The notes beneath the pieces were generated by a model. It was not told the DNA's origin. It worked only from the letters and a program-made list of their open reading frames with translations, and did no database searches. 64,000 nt of DNA, taken from the NCBI GenBank assembly GCA_037043015.1, contig CM073330.1, positions 1,389,263 to 1,453,262 of the forward strand, in the 5' to 3' direction. The stretch comes from Bryum argenteum. Lineage: Eukaryota; Streptophyta; Bryopsida; Bryales; Bryaceae. The translations under genes were made by a program, and so were the position numbers. This document shows, one piece after another, positions 47,835 to 59,300 of this stretch. The stretch's first letter is position 1; the number at the start of each line of letters is the position of its first letter.

Positions 47835-48564
47835 AAATAAGAAAAAACAACAAATCAGAAAATTAAATATACATGAAAAGACCCATTTAGAGCTGTTTTT
47901 TTTTAAAAAAAACAAAAATCCTTTAACTTTCATTGAAGGCAAGGTAATTATTCTTTTGCAATAAATTGACACTTCCATTGTCGGTACCCTTGAATCAAGA
48001 TACCTAATTCTTGCTTTCAAAATCAACGTAAGGATAATATTCTATATCTATTTTCTCCATAATTTCAAAAGTTCAAAAACTAGATCCTTCGAACGAAACC
48101 ATGAGTTTATCATAATATGAGTTAAACATTTGGAAACCAAAGTGTTTCACAATGAAATTCTTGAATTTTTCAATAAGTATCGTGAACTCCCATAAATTAA
48201 ATCCCTCCATTGACAAAGAAAAAATTCTCAAATTTTTTACAAGAGTTGTTCAAAAGTCTATAAACACATTTCGTTCAATTGACAAGAGCAAAAGTATTGA
48301 GGGTTGACAACAGTCTAGAAACAAAATCCTTTGAAGCTAAGAGAAAGCAAATGTTCAAAAACCAAATTCTTCCATTTTTTAGATTCTGCTCCGAAGCCCT
48401 TTGCCCTTAACGTCGAAGGTCTGTGCATGGTGGGCCCCCAAGTGGAGAACTTATACATAGTTGATTTGGTTTTAGGCTGAAGACAATAATCACTTAGAAT
48501 CTATTAAAAGTGGTGCAATTGGTCTCATGATGAAAAGACAAGAGACATTGAGTGCAACTACGAA
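47835..48564. other. AT-rich stretch without recognised genes
   Basis: Short phrases such as CAAAAACTAGATCCTTCGAACG and CATTTGGAAACCAAA echo the AT-rich part of the array units. This suggests old fragments of the same repeats. No open frame of interest. Confidence 0.4.
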
Positions 48565-48568
48565 TTAA

Positions 48569-49534
48569 CCCCTAAACGTCCTTGGGGTATTTTTAGCCAA
48601 AAAATCAATTTCAAAAAAAGTGATATAGATGAAAATAAAGATAAGCTATTCAGATCTCAACCGTACAAACTTGTAATAGACTTGTAGTAGATCATGTGGA
48701 CCAAAACTTGACTCATGGGACCTCAAAAATTGCGAGATCATGACATATTAGTGCGCAAAACAGGCTACAAAATACCATCATTTCCACTTTGAAGTGAAAA
48801 TACTACCAATATGAAATTTGCAATCAAAAAATCACCAACTAGAAAGTTGTTCATTTTCATCTCAAAGACACTCTTGTACCAAAAAAATTCATCAAAAAAA
48901 AATCTTGGCGCCTTGTAGTCGTGAAAACTGCCAAAAATTTTACAAAGGAAAAATAGTCCAAAACTAGACCCCTCGCACTCAAATCCATGCCTATTCTTCA
49001 ATATATCCTCGATTGGGTCAAGGTTTCTACCACTAAAAATAGACTATAATTAGAATTCATCCAAAAAAAATAAAGTCAAAATCTAACGGTGGATGAAGGA
49101 GATCTAGCTCTTCAAAAATCATTCATTTTTTCATTTTTTTCATCGTAGAAACATCATTGCAAATCCAATACCAAAGTTATCTAGATCAAAAAAAACTTCC
49201 AACTACAAAGTTGTTGGGATGCATCTAAATATCAAACCTATGAAAAAAAAATTCATGAAAAACTATTTTAGATTTCACATAATTGGCTTGCAATGGTAAA
49301 ACATGTCAAATGTTTGAAAACCCAAAAACAAAAGCTGCCTTCACTAAAATCCATGCCATTTATTCATACTTTATTTTATGATTCTGCAATCTTTACCACA
49401 TAAACTAGACTTGATTTGTGACCTAACCCAAGTGATTTCGTCAAAAACGGAGTTTGGATGAAGAAGTTATGGCTCTTCAAACTTTCTGACCTTCATCCAA
49501 AATGTCGTTTTTCGACACTAGGGACGTTTAGGGG
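48569..49534 (+). mobile_element. Full-length TTAA-element family A (A1, 966 bp)
   Basis: Perfect 13-bp terminal inverted repeats CCCCTAAACGTCC/GGACGTTTAGGGG, flanked on both sides by TTAA (48565-48568 and 49535-49538). AT-rich, with no open frame that could encode a transposase, so non-autonomous. Partial copies lie at 19082-19731, 23360-23560 and 45783-47834. TTAA target sites and ends beginning with C and T are features of piggyBac-superfamily elements; that assignment is an inference. Confidence 0.8.
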
Positions 49535-49538
49535 TTAA

Positions 49539-49889
49539 CAACTCTTGTGTAGAATCCATTCGTATTGAACAGCATTGTTATCCATCAAGATATCTTTAGT
49601 CTTTCTGATTATATTCTCATATACTAGATTTGAAATATCATTAATCCCTAAAAGCGAAGCACTTTAGTGACAGCAAGCCTCATGTGAAATTTGTACACTA
49701 AGTTTTTTTCCTATAATTTTGGAAAATCCAACCAAAGGATCTTTGTTTATCGCTATTTAATTAGTCTATCCACCAAATTTTATTAAATTTGACGCTACAT
49801 CACAATGTGTTCAAATTCAACTTTAAGGTTTTAATACTCTGGTTCAACCTTGTATGCATTTGGATTTGGATTAGGTATTTTTGGAGTTA
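49539..49889. other. AT-rich stretch without recognised genes
   Basis: Lies between element A1 and the left end of the large palindrome. Only short open frames are present. Confidence 0.4.
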
Positions 49890-50823
49890 CATTCCTATGC
49901 ACACATTATGCGTATCGCGATTCGTTGCACTACAACGACCAATGGACAAACATTATTATATAGATACCCTTAGAATCCTTAGATGGGGATGGAATGTTCA
50001 TTGTCTTTTGGGCATAGGAGATAAATACTGAATACTTTCACCTTCAAACAATCCTTTGTGGAGTCATTGTGTCCAATTTGGTTTTTGAGAAACCCTTGAA
50101 CAAGTAGGTTATTGTTCAAATCCATCCAAATCAATCTACCCACCAACAAGTTTTGATCAAATTTCACCATACGGATCTTGAGATTAACTTACTTGATATG
50201 CCCCTTTTTTTTTGGGGGGGGGGGTACAACCAACATTATTCTTCAACGCAAATAAACCTAAATTGGACTTCACTCGCCTTCACGAGAGGGGGTAGGTAGT
50301 CTCGAACTTGCCTTTCCAAGACAAGGTTGTCGTGTATGACACACTTTTTTTTTAATGTTTGTTTAAATTGTCGTGTTCGACATGTTAAAACAGACATCGC
50401 GAGAATGTCGACCATACTAGAAAATGTATACTAAAAATTAGGAACATCTCACTCGTCTCATTTCGTCTACCTCTTCCGAGGGTGAATGTTTGTTTGACGT
50501 TTGCAAGTGTATCGCATAAGGCAACCCTGTAGGTTAGGTAGTCTCGAACTCGCCTTTACGGAAGAGGGATAAATAATAATCTCTAGAGAGGAGAGGGGTT
50601 AGTGGTATCGTCATTTAGCATGTTGAGACGTAGACGCATACACGTCATGAATAGGTCGAACACATTCATTACCGACCCCGATATCTGGTATAGCTTAGAG
50701 CTGATATTCTCCTTTCCAATACACTCTGAAGAAATTGAATAAAATATGGAGCCTTTTCGGCAGTGTGGGTTCCATCAAGCAGGATCCGACATTTCAGAGC
50801 CTCGGACGGGCACTCGGCGGCCT

Positions 50824-50897
50824 GTCTGGTTGGTGTAGTCGGTTATCACGCTAGTCTCACACACTAGAGGTCCCCAGTTCGAACCTGGGATCAGACA
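50824..50897 (+). tRNA. trnV-CAC: tRNA-Val (CAC), left-arm copy
   Basis: A 74-nt cloverleaf without intron. Acceptor arm GTCTGGT/ATCAGAC, D arm with GGTGTAGTCGGTTATCAC, anticodon stem CTAGT/ACTAG around loop CTCACAC (anticodon CAC), and T arm CCCAG-TTCGAAC-CTGGG. A discriminator A follows. A T5 pol III terminator (CTTTTT) begins a few bases downstream. Nuclear-type valine tRNA with intact box A and box B regions, so probably functional. Confidence 0.93.
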
Positions 50898-50957
50898 ATC
50901 TTTTTCGAATAACCGGATCCCGGGACCGGTCCTTGGATCGGACTCTTTTGGAAGCGT

Positions 50958-51085
50958 GAGGTCCCACTTCGAACCTGGGATCAGAAGTTTTCAGAAATAT
51001 GAGGTCCCGAGCTCGGCCTTACAGTAGAAATCTGAGGCCCTTTTCGAAAATATGAGGTCCTCAGCTCGAACCTGGAATTAGACAT
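50958..51085 (+). repeat. Degenerate copies of the tRNA-Val 3' half
   Basis: After the tRNA gene, GAGGTCCCACTTCGAACCTGGGATCAGA (in part, 50958-50985) and GAGGTCCTCAGCTCGAACCTGGAATTAGACA (in part, 51054-51085) repeat its variable and T-arm region, with a weaker copy between them at about 51001. They look like tandem duplications of the tRNA 3' half. They lack the 5' half and are not tRNA genes. The same set is mirrored in the right arm. Confidence 0.7.
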
Positions 51086-51138
51086 TTTTGGAAATACGAT
51101 CAATTGGAATTTGAAGGATTAAAGATTCTTGGTTTTAA

Positions 51139-52065
51139 CCCCTAAAGATCCTTGAGGACCAAATCGGGTTTTTGCTATTTCGGGCAGCCTAGATGAAGGG
51201 GTTAGAATCAATATTTTTGCCTAAGATTTTTATTGGATGTTCCCTATACTACAAGGTGTATGTGGGAAAAATTGCAAAGTCAAATTTCACTTTTGGAGTT
51301 TTTAAACGCAAATTTTTGTTTTCAGCTTTGGGGCGGGCAGAAAAAAACTTTTTATGTTTAACTTTTTTTTAAGAATTTTAAAAAATAATCTTTTCTTGAC
51401 TGATTTCATACTTAGTTTTCCAAGTGACCCAAGTCAAAACTTTTACCAATTCTACAAGGGCACCCTTCAAAAAATTACAAGAACTAGTTCCAAAATTTCT
51501 GTAATATTACAATTTTTTCTTTCGAAATTTGCTAAAATTTGGGATTTAGGAATTTTTTGAATTTCTTTTTTCTCAAAATTCACAAACTCATGAAGGCACC
51601 TACTCACCATTCATTTTTCCCCTAAACCAAATACAACAAATGTGGTGCATGGTTTACTAAATCCTTGATTTATACCTTCTTCTAATAAATAAATTGCATG
51701 AAGGTTCAAAAAGCCAAATGGGTGTCTAAAATTTTGCATGGTAATGCTCAACTTAGTTATCTACATGGAAAAAAATTTAAGCAAGATGTTTGAGATATTA
51801 AGCATCATGTTATCCTTTGCACAAAGTAGACTATGTCTGCTGAAAAAAAGTTTGCATTGACTTTGAATGTTATGATCTTACAAATGGCAAAGATCCAACG
51901 GTTGAAATTTTGAACACTACCTTTGATGATAGTTATCTTTAAGATCCTACGGTTAAAATTTTCAAAAAATTGTGGAAATAATTTTCATACTCCAAAGTTT
52001 ACAAGGTGGTATGAAATCGCAGTTTTAGAGTTTGGAGCTCTCAAAACACCATGGTCGTTTAGGGG
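51139..52065 (+). mobile_element. TTAA-element family B, copy B2 (927 bp), with empty site in the other arm
   Basis: Ends CCCCTAAAGATCC and GGTCGTTTAGGGG, flanked by TTAA (51135-51138 and 52066-52069). The right arm of the palindrome reads, in reverse complement, GATTATTGGTTTTAAAACAC at the matching point: one TTAA and no element. The insertion therefore took place after the palindrome formed and duplicated TTAA. No transposase frame. Confidence 0.88.
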
Positions 52066-52728
52066 TTAAAACACTTCGAATTTGAACAATCAAAACATCT
52101 GGTTCAATTTATTTTTTTTGAAGTTTTAAAGAATATAGTTTCGGAACACTTGGAATTTGAAAGACTGAAGAATATGCTCTTGAGCATTTGATTTTTTTTT
52201 TTCTTTCTTTCTTTAAAAAAAAAAAAAGAAAAAAAAAAAATTAAATATTTACCGGGCTATCGAAAAGGCAGTGTTTCTTGCTCTCTAAAAGCAAGAGAAA
52301 TAAATACTAATTAAAATTACCCAAACACTACATATCTTCACCACTATGTACAAGGTTGTTTTGAAGTTTTTTTTGCATTCATTTTAAATAAACAAACAAA
52401 AAGCATAAAAAATAACCAAAATCAATACTAGTAGAATATAGCATTTATTGATATTGATCCCACAAAAGCCACTTTCAATCTTAATTGATAGTGGTAATGC
52501 AGACAATCGCGAGCCCTGAAGAAACAAAGACCTGTCAATGACTGTCACTGGTACACTCGGCTGACAAGAGTCACTCGGTGAAATTTGTATGTTGATCGCT
52601 TGGTGGAGGCCCAAGTGGAGGAGGAGGACTTCTTCATAGTGGTGGAGGTATGTAGTGTTTGGGTAGTGTTGATCAATGATTATTTTTCTTGCTCTTAAAG
52701 AGCAAGAGACACGTCTTTTTTCAAAGCA

Positions 52729-52800
52729 TTGCCTTTACAATGATAATGGCTCAAATGGAGCTTAGGTTAGCCATTTGAGCCATTATCATTGTAGAGGCAA
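52729..52800. repeat. Near-perfect hairpin, 30-bp arms, 12-nt loop
   Basis: Arms 52729-52758 and 52771-52800 pair at 29 of 30 positions, built on ACAATGATAATGGCTCAAAT. The loop is AGCTTAGGTTAG. It lies at the centre of the large palindrome, in the spacer. A transcript would fold into a stable stem of small-RNA-precursor size. It may equally be a tiny foldback repeat. Confidence 0.85.
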
Positions 52801-52880
52801 CCGTACAAGGCTAGGGAGCTTTTGGTTTTGTTGTTTTGGTTTTGTGTTTTTTTTTTTTTTTTTTTGGTAGTTTTTACAAG

Positions 52881-53015
52881 GCTTTGAAAAAAGCCGTTTC
52901 TCTTGCTCTTTAAGAGCAAGAGAAATAATCACTAATCAAAACTACCCAAACCCCACATACCTCCACCACCATGGAGAAGTCCTCCTCTCCCTCCACTTGG
53001 ACCTCCACCAAGCAA
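52881..53015 (+). repeat. Third copy of the palindrome's inner sequence
   Basis: The stretch from GGCTTTGAAAAAAGCC through TCTTGCTCTTTAAGAGCAAGA to CTCCACTTGGACCTCCACC is a diverged direct copy of the inner end of the right arm (53525-53655). Each copy carries the 21-bp near-palindrome on TCTTGCTCTT/AAGAGCAAGA. So the core of the locus was duplicated more than once. Confidence 0.75.
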
Positions 53016-53637
53016 AAGCCCTCAACCTCCTCCATGATGAGAGAAGGAAGAGATGAGAGAAGGAAGAGAAATAAATTTTGAGAGGAGGCAATAGGCTTAT
53101 ATACGCAATAGGCTCATGCTTAGTGATGCTTACTTGTGGTTAGAAGTGAAGTAAGTAAGTAAGTACGCATGTGTGGTCCCCGCGGTGTAGCTTCTAGAAG
53201 CTTCTAGAACCGTAACCGGAAGCGGAGTGAAGCAAGCGTGGAGCGTGGTTGGATGGTGCGGACCGTAGTATCACCGAGAGCTGGCCGAGAGGTGTTGAGT
53301 TCGAGACTTGAGCATCACCGGTCGGCGAAGTTTATTTCTCGCAAATAATGGATTGTGGCCGGTGCGGACGATATGTTCATTCGAGTCTACAACTACAACA
53401 CGATGGACAAAGTGAAACATTTTGAAGCTCACTCTGACTACATTCGTTCATCCTACTCTGCTATATGATCTGTCCGCATGTGATAATATGCTCATCAAGC
53501 TATGGGACTATGACACGGGATGACAGCTTGAAAAAAGACGTGTCTCTTGCTCTTTAAGAGCAAGAGAAATAATCATTGATCAACACTACCCAAACACTAC
53601 ATACCTCAACCACTATGGAGAAGTCCTCCTCCTCCAC

Positions 53638-53868
53638 TTGGGCCTCCACCAAGCGATCAACATACAAATTTCACCGAGTGACTCTTGTCAGCCGAGTGTA
53701 CCAGTGACAGTCATTGACAGGTCTCTGTTTCTTCAGGGCTCGCGATTGTCTGCATTACCACTATCAATTAAGATTGAAAGTGGCTTTTGTGGGATCAATA
53801 TCAATAAATGCTATATTCTACTAGTATTGATTTTGGTTATTTTTTATGATTTTTGTTTGTTTATTTAA
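53638..53868 (+). other. 76-codon open frame duplicated in both palindrome arms
   Basis: Reads MGLHQAINIQISPSDSCQPS onward and ends in a hydrophobic stretch LLVLILVIFYDFCLFI. The other arm (52384-52614, minus) differs by one residue. Conservation follows from the overall identity of the arms, so it does not show selection. Part of it (TCAGCCGA to TGTTTCTTCAGG) resembles 21945-22000 near the 310-aa gene. I would not call a gene on this evidence. Confidence 0.3.
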
Positions 53869-54427
53869 AATGAATGCAAAAAAAACTTCAAAACAACCTT
53901 GTACATAGTGGTGAAGATATGTAGTGTTTGGGTAATTTTAATTAGTGTTTATTTCTCTTGCTTTTAGAGAGCAAGAAACACTGCCTTTTCGATAGCCCGG
54001 TAAATATTTAAATTCTTTTTTTTTCTTTTTTTCTTTTTGTAAAGAAAGAAAGAAAAAAAACAAAATCAAATGCTCAAGAGCATATTCTTCAGTCTTTCAA
54101 ATTCCAAGTGTTCCGAAACTATATTCTTTAAAACTTCAAAAAAAAAAATTGAACCAGATGTTTTGATTGTTCAAATTCGAAGTGTTTTAAAACCAATAAT
54201 CTTTAATCCTTCAAATTCCAATTGATCGTATTTCCAAAAATGTCTAATTCCAGGTTCGAGCTGAGGACCTCATATTTTCGAAAAGGGCCTCAGATTTCTA
54301 CTGTAAGGCCGAGCTCGGGACCTCATATTTCTGAAAACTTCTGATCCCAGGTTCGAAGTGGGACCTCACGCTTCCAAAAGAGTCCGATCCAAGGACCGGT
54401 CCCGGGATCCGGTTATTCGAAAAAGAT

Positions 54428-54501
54428 TGTCTGATCCCAGGTTCGAACTGGGGACCTCTAGTGTGTGAGACTAGCGTGATAACCGACTACACCAACCAGA
54501 C
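54428..54501 (-). tRNA. trnV-CAC: tRNA-Val (CAC), right-arm copy
   Basis: Reverse-complement copy of the gene at 50824-50897, with acceptor, D, anticodon and T arms all intact and anticodon CAC. Downstream on the minus strand is the same CTTTTT terminator. The two genes face each other across the palindrome. Confidence 0.93.
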
Positions 54502-55431
54502 AGGCCGCCGAGTGCCCGTCCGAGGCTCTGAAATGTCGGATCCTGCTTGATGGAACCCACACTGCCGAAAAGGCTCCATATTTTATTCAATTTCTTCAGA
54601 GTGTATTGGAAAGGAGAATATCAGCTCTAAGCTATACCAGATATCGGGGTCGGTAATGAATGTGTTCGACCTATTCATGACGTGTATGCGTCTACGTCTC
54701 AACATGCTAATGATCAATCGGACCATTATTATTTATCCCTTTTTTTCCGTAAAGGCAAGTACGAGTTTAGGACTACCTAACCTCATCTTGTACTAGGGTT
54801 GTCTTATGCGACACACTGGCAAACGTCAAAGAAACATTCACCCTCGGAAGAAGAGGTAGACGAAATGGAACAAGTGAAATGTTCTACTTTTAGTATAAAT
54901 TTTCCAGTATGGTCGACATTCTCCCAATGTCTCTTTAACATGTCGAACACGACAATTTAAACAATTATTAAAAACAAATAGTGCCATATAGGACAACATT
55001 GTCTTGAAAAGGCAAGTTCGAGACTACCTACCCCCTCTCGTGAAGGCGAGTGAATTCCAATTTAGGTTTATTTGCGTACCAGAAGAATAATGTTGTTTGT
55101 ACTCCCAAAAATAAAGGGGCATATCAAGTAGATAAATCTCAAGATCCGTATGGTCAAATTTGATATAAACTTTTTGGTGGGTAGAGTGATTTGGATGGTT
55201 TTGAACCATATCCTACTTGTTGGGTTTCTCAAAAATCAAATCGGACAATGATTTCACAAAGGATTGTTTGAAGGTGAACATATACAATTTGCCCTTAGGA
55301 TTTATCTCTTAATATGCTCAAGAGACATTGAACATGACATCCTCATCTAAGGGTTCTAAGGGTATCTATATGATAATGTTTGTCAATAGCTTGCTGTACT
55401 AAAATGAATCGTGATAAGCATCATGGGAATG

Positions 55432-56334
55432 TTAACCCAAAACTACCTCATCAAAGGCCCGGAGCAGAAAAGGGCCAATTACATGTATTTTAATTTGTGG
55501 ATGGTAAATGTGCAATTTCCTTCTTTTTTTCCTACTCGGTAACAAACTTAAAAGATGAAATTGGAGTTGAATCTCATTCAATATTATTTAACCTACCCAT
55601 ACCCATCGCAGATTCTCCCTGGTCCTGTCAACCATCATGCATTTGCGCATGTACCATTGTTTCTTCAAAATTCGTTATTAAATTGTTGGCTCAACGTATG
55701 GGATTCACCTGGTAAGAACCAATTCGGCTTCATCCAAGACCACCATCAGAATTTACAAACAAAGATCTCCATTCACACGATACATGGCATATCTCACCTA
55801 ACCAATGATGCATCAACCCAGTGTTCACAAGACTACTAGGGAAACTATTACCATGGAATTAGTAAAGACGTTATTCATGCTGCTTAATAATCTTCACACC
55901 AAGTTGCCTGAAACAGGAAAGACATAGTAGAGTAGATGAAGATGTTACAGGCATTTAAATAAACGACATAGTATACTCATTCCAATGAAATGCACCCAGG
56001 AAAAGATAATAATGACCATGCAATCGGAACAGCTTTTCTCATCAATATTTCTGTGCATTAGGCCTGCAAAACTCAAGTATGGTGTTCGAACATCATAACA
56101 AAATTCCCGCTGATGCCTACAGACAATCCATTTTTGCAATGGTCTCTGATAAGCGCAAGAGGCAGAGCAGACCATGTATTCGAACACAGCCAAAATAATT
56201 GAACACGATCGTTGTTCACCGTGGTGTTGACATAAGACCAAGACCACGAAATAACTATACAAAAGGTGCGGGGCAGCAGTCTTCTCTTCCTCACGGTGGA
56301 GAAAAATCACCTCCGTCCGACTCACACCATGGTT
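55432..56334. other. Region between the palindrome and the MORC gene
   Basis: Should contain the MORC 3' UTR and polyadenylation region on the minus strand. The open frames here (for example 55945-56325, minus) have no known similarity. Confidence 0.4.
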
Positions 56335-59300
56335 TCAACAACGAGAGAAACGCAAGCGGTGGTTCTCAGATTCCAGCTCTCGCACACGTAAAAAAGCCAC
56401 CTGTTGCAGGAAAACATTCTTTGATAAGCCAAGTTGTATGAAACCTCTTGACCCTCGCTTAGGCACTAAAGAGAGATGAAGCAGCAAGAGAAAACTCATA
56501 AGCTGTTTTTGCTTCAAATGTAAAGACTGATTGACACCGTGACTGACCTTGAGTTTCTTTCTCATCTCTTCATCATCACTTTCCCGAAGAAGCCGCTCTT
56601 CCTCCAATGCATGGTGCAGGCTGTCCCGTTCTCGGATACATTTTTCTAAATTCCGCCTAAAAACTGCCTGTTGTTGTTCTAAATCCAGAAGCTGCTCTAC
56701 CCACAGGAACGGTGTAAGTTCGTCTTGAATTTATGACAGGAATAGTAGTACTTGTAATGTAGTGAAATGCTAGTAATGGTAAAACTAGTGGAAGATCACT
56801 GTGATGCCATATTCATGAAGTTATGAGTGGTCTGTGCAAGAGAATGTACCTGAGACTCCAACTTACGATTTCGGTCTATTTCAAACATCAGACTCTGTTC
56901 ACTCTGTTCCTCCAACCTCCGGCATCTGAGGACAGCAAAAGAGACAAATGTTGTCACACTGAGCTCCAAAAACAGATCAATGGGACGTCTGTACAAGCAT
57001 AAGAACCTAAAAAGCGAGGATGAAGCACCGATCGAGCTACGAAATTAGATGTTTACCTTTCTCGTATTTGATCATTTTCGTCTTTAAGTTGCTTTAAAAT
57101 CTCCAATTCCACCGGCGCTTTATGCCCATTGGAAGATGCTGGACGCTGTTGCACTTGTGGAGGATGAGGAACCTCCGCTGCAGCAGCTCTTTTCACGAAC
57201 TGAACCAGCGAGAGCAAGTAAGATTAGCATCTCCAGAACAGCGGGTATACACAAACCACACGAAGTGATACCTTAGAGCTCCAAGAAGTGACTAAAGTGA
57301 AGGATAGATAACACTAGCAGAGAAGATAACCATGTCAAGAGAAATACCATTCTCCCAAGATCTTCCAACGATTTCCGACTAGGAGCACCCTCCTTGGGAC
57401 CAGGTTCAATACCCTGTAGCAGCATATACTGTTAAGATTGAAAGACAGCACCCATCCAACATGATCTAGCACTCAATATCATAACTATTCTTATTTGTTC
57501 TTGGCAGCGGCAACTAGTACAATCTGAAATGAGTCCTGAGAGCACCTTAGGAATGGAGGTGCCGTTAGTCAATGACCCACTTCTAGATATGGCAGGAGCA
57601 GGTTCAATTTCAAGTCGTAGTCGTCCTGATGTGCCCTCTCCATACGTTCGCAAAACCCCTCCACCCTTTCGTCCTTCACTCATCGAGTTGGAAGGCAAAG
57701 AGAGGCGGAGATCTGCGTGAGGGTCTGAGATTGGAGATGACATTGTTGAGCCATGAGCCCTACTCATAACGCCCTCTGAGTATGAAAAACACCCATGATA
57801 TGAAAACTGGAGTCAAACAAGACAAAACTGAAACGTTGCATATAAGACCACAAGTCAAAGAGTTCAACAGCCATCGACAGATTCCATTTTCAAAGGAATA
57901 TTTGTAAAAGCAAGGCCTAACCGCTAAGAGGGTTCAAGCATGCTCCTATACAGGATTTGTGCTAATCAAATCTGGTACGTGACGATCTCATGCAATTCTG
58001 ATAGTAATTCCTGGTGGAGAAAGATAGACACACCTCCAGATACAGGGGCAGGTGGGATAATCTTCTTCTTACTCTTTTTGCTCACATAACCAACTTTGTG
58101 ACAATTATTGGCCCTGCAAGCAAGCAAGTCATCAAGAATTAGAGCTCATGCAGAAAGAAAAACTCCAAAGAAGAGAGTCAATGTTCTTTGTTTCTTAATT
58201 TTGGGTTGAGCTCAAGAGCGAAGTTAAGTACCAGTAGTTCTTCTGCATCTGCAACAAGCGCGACTCTAATCGCGACAGCACTGTAGTGCGCTCAAATCCT
58301 TGCTTATCATGAGCGGGTTCCACAAAGTTCGCCTCCAACACACCTACAAAGAAAAACAAGTCCACGGGTCACATTTAAAAAATTTCCAGAGCTTGTAGAT
58401 GGCACAATCAACGAACATAGCTTACTACGTTCCGATAGACAGATGTTACGTTCAAGAGGCTCGTAGCAAGATATCGCTTAGTCACACGAGCAGGAAATTG
58501 CTTACCTATGATACCCCTTCCATCGCTGCCAGTGCAGTTCCATATTTTCCAAAATGGCTTCAGACAAACAAAATTGTACACATTAGAATCCAAATACACT
58601 GTAGCCATATTGATTAATGTAAGGATTATACTCTCGAGCGACAGAAGCTTACCATATTCTAACTTGCTCAAACAGGAGGATGTAAGGAACCAAAAGAAGA
58701 ATCAATGACAACATACATCCTGTACATTCATAAAACTGGGTGGCAGCACGACAATCACCTTAATTAGTCGGTTTTTGTGGTAGACGTTGAAGCCTTGTAT
58801 ATTTACATGATCCTTAGCATCTTTCACAAACCCAATGGTCACAACCGCAACCATCTGCAACATCACAGTCTGCATGTTATAGCAGATTGCTCCGGTCGCT
58901 GCAAATGCATGTTCTAAGGACAAGCCACGAACATTGAATGCATAGAGATGAAACAGATATTCGGAATAGGAGGTCATCGAGAGTCACTTACATCAGTTTC
59001 TTTTGTCACATGATCAGCTCCACTTTGAGGCCTATATGTGAGCTCCTGTGTGAACATCAAATCCTCTACAAGGTTGTGATGGGGAACTTCTTGTCCCCGG
59101 AGGACAATTCTAAATCCAGGTGGCATCCTCAAATACAGTATCGAGACATAACTCTGTCACACCACCATGCCAATCTCATTAGTAAGCCCCTACATACTAT
59201 TCATTACTGGCTACAGAAAGCTCGACTTATCTCTCCATCATTATCAGCATAGATATCATACTTCGTTTTATCGAAATAGCATGACAAGGAGCCTAGGTAA

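Larger units (their letters stand above)
49890..52726 (+). repeat. Left arm of a large inverted repeat
   Basis: Reverse complement of 53525-55431. The inner part (about 50626-52726, less the 931 bp contributed by element B2 and one TTAA) is nearly identical to the other arm. The outer part (about 49890-50600) is clearly more diverged. The arm contains a tRNA-Val gene, tRNA-like fragments, element B2 and a 76-codon open frame at 52384-52614. The latter is the mirror of 53638-53868 with one residue different. Confidence 0.9.
53525..55431 (-). repeat. Right arm of the large inverted repeat
   Basis: Mirror of the left arm without element B2. Near identity ends at about 54705, after GTCTCAACATGCTAA. 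Beyond that the match continues to about 55431 at lower identity. The arm carries the second tRNA-Val and the mirrored tRNA-like fragments (about 54240-54370). Confidence 0.88.
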
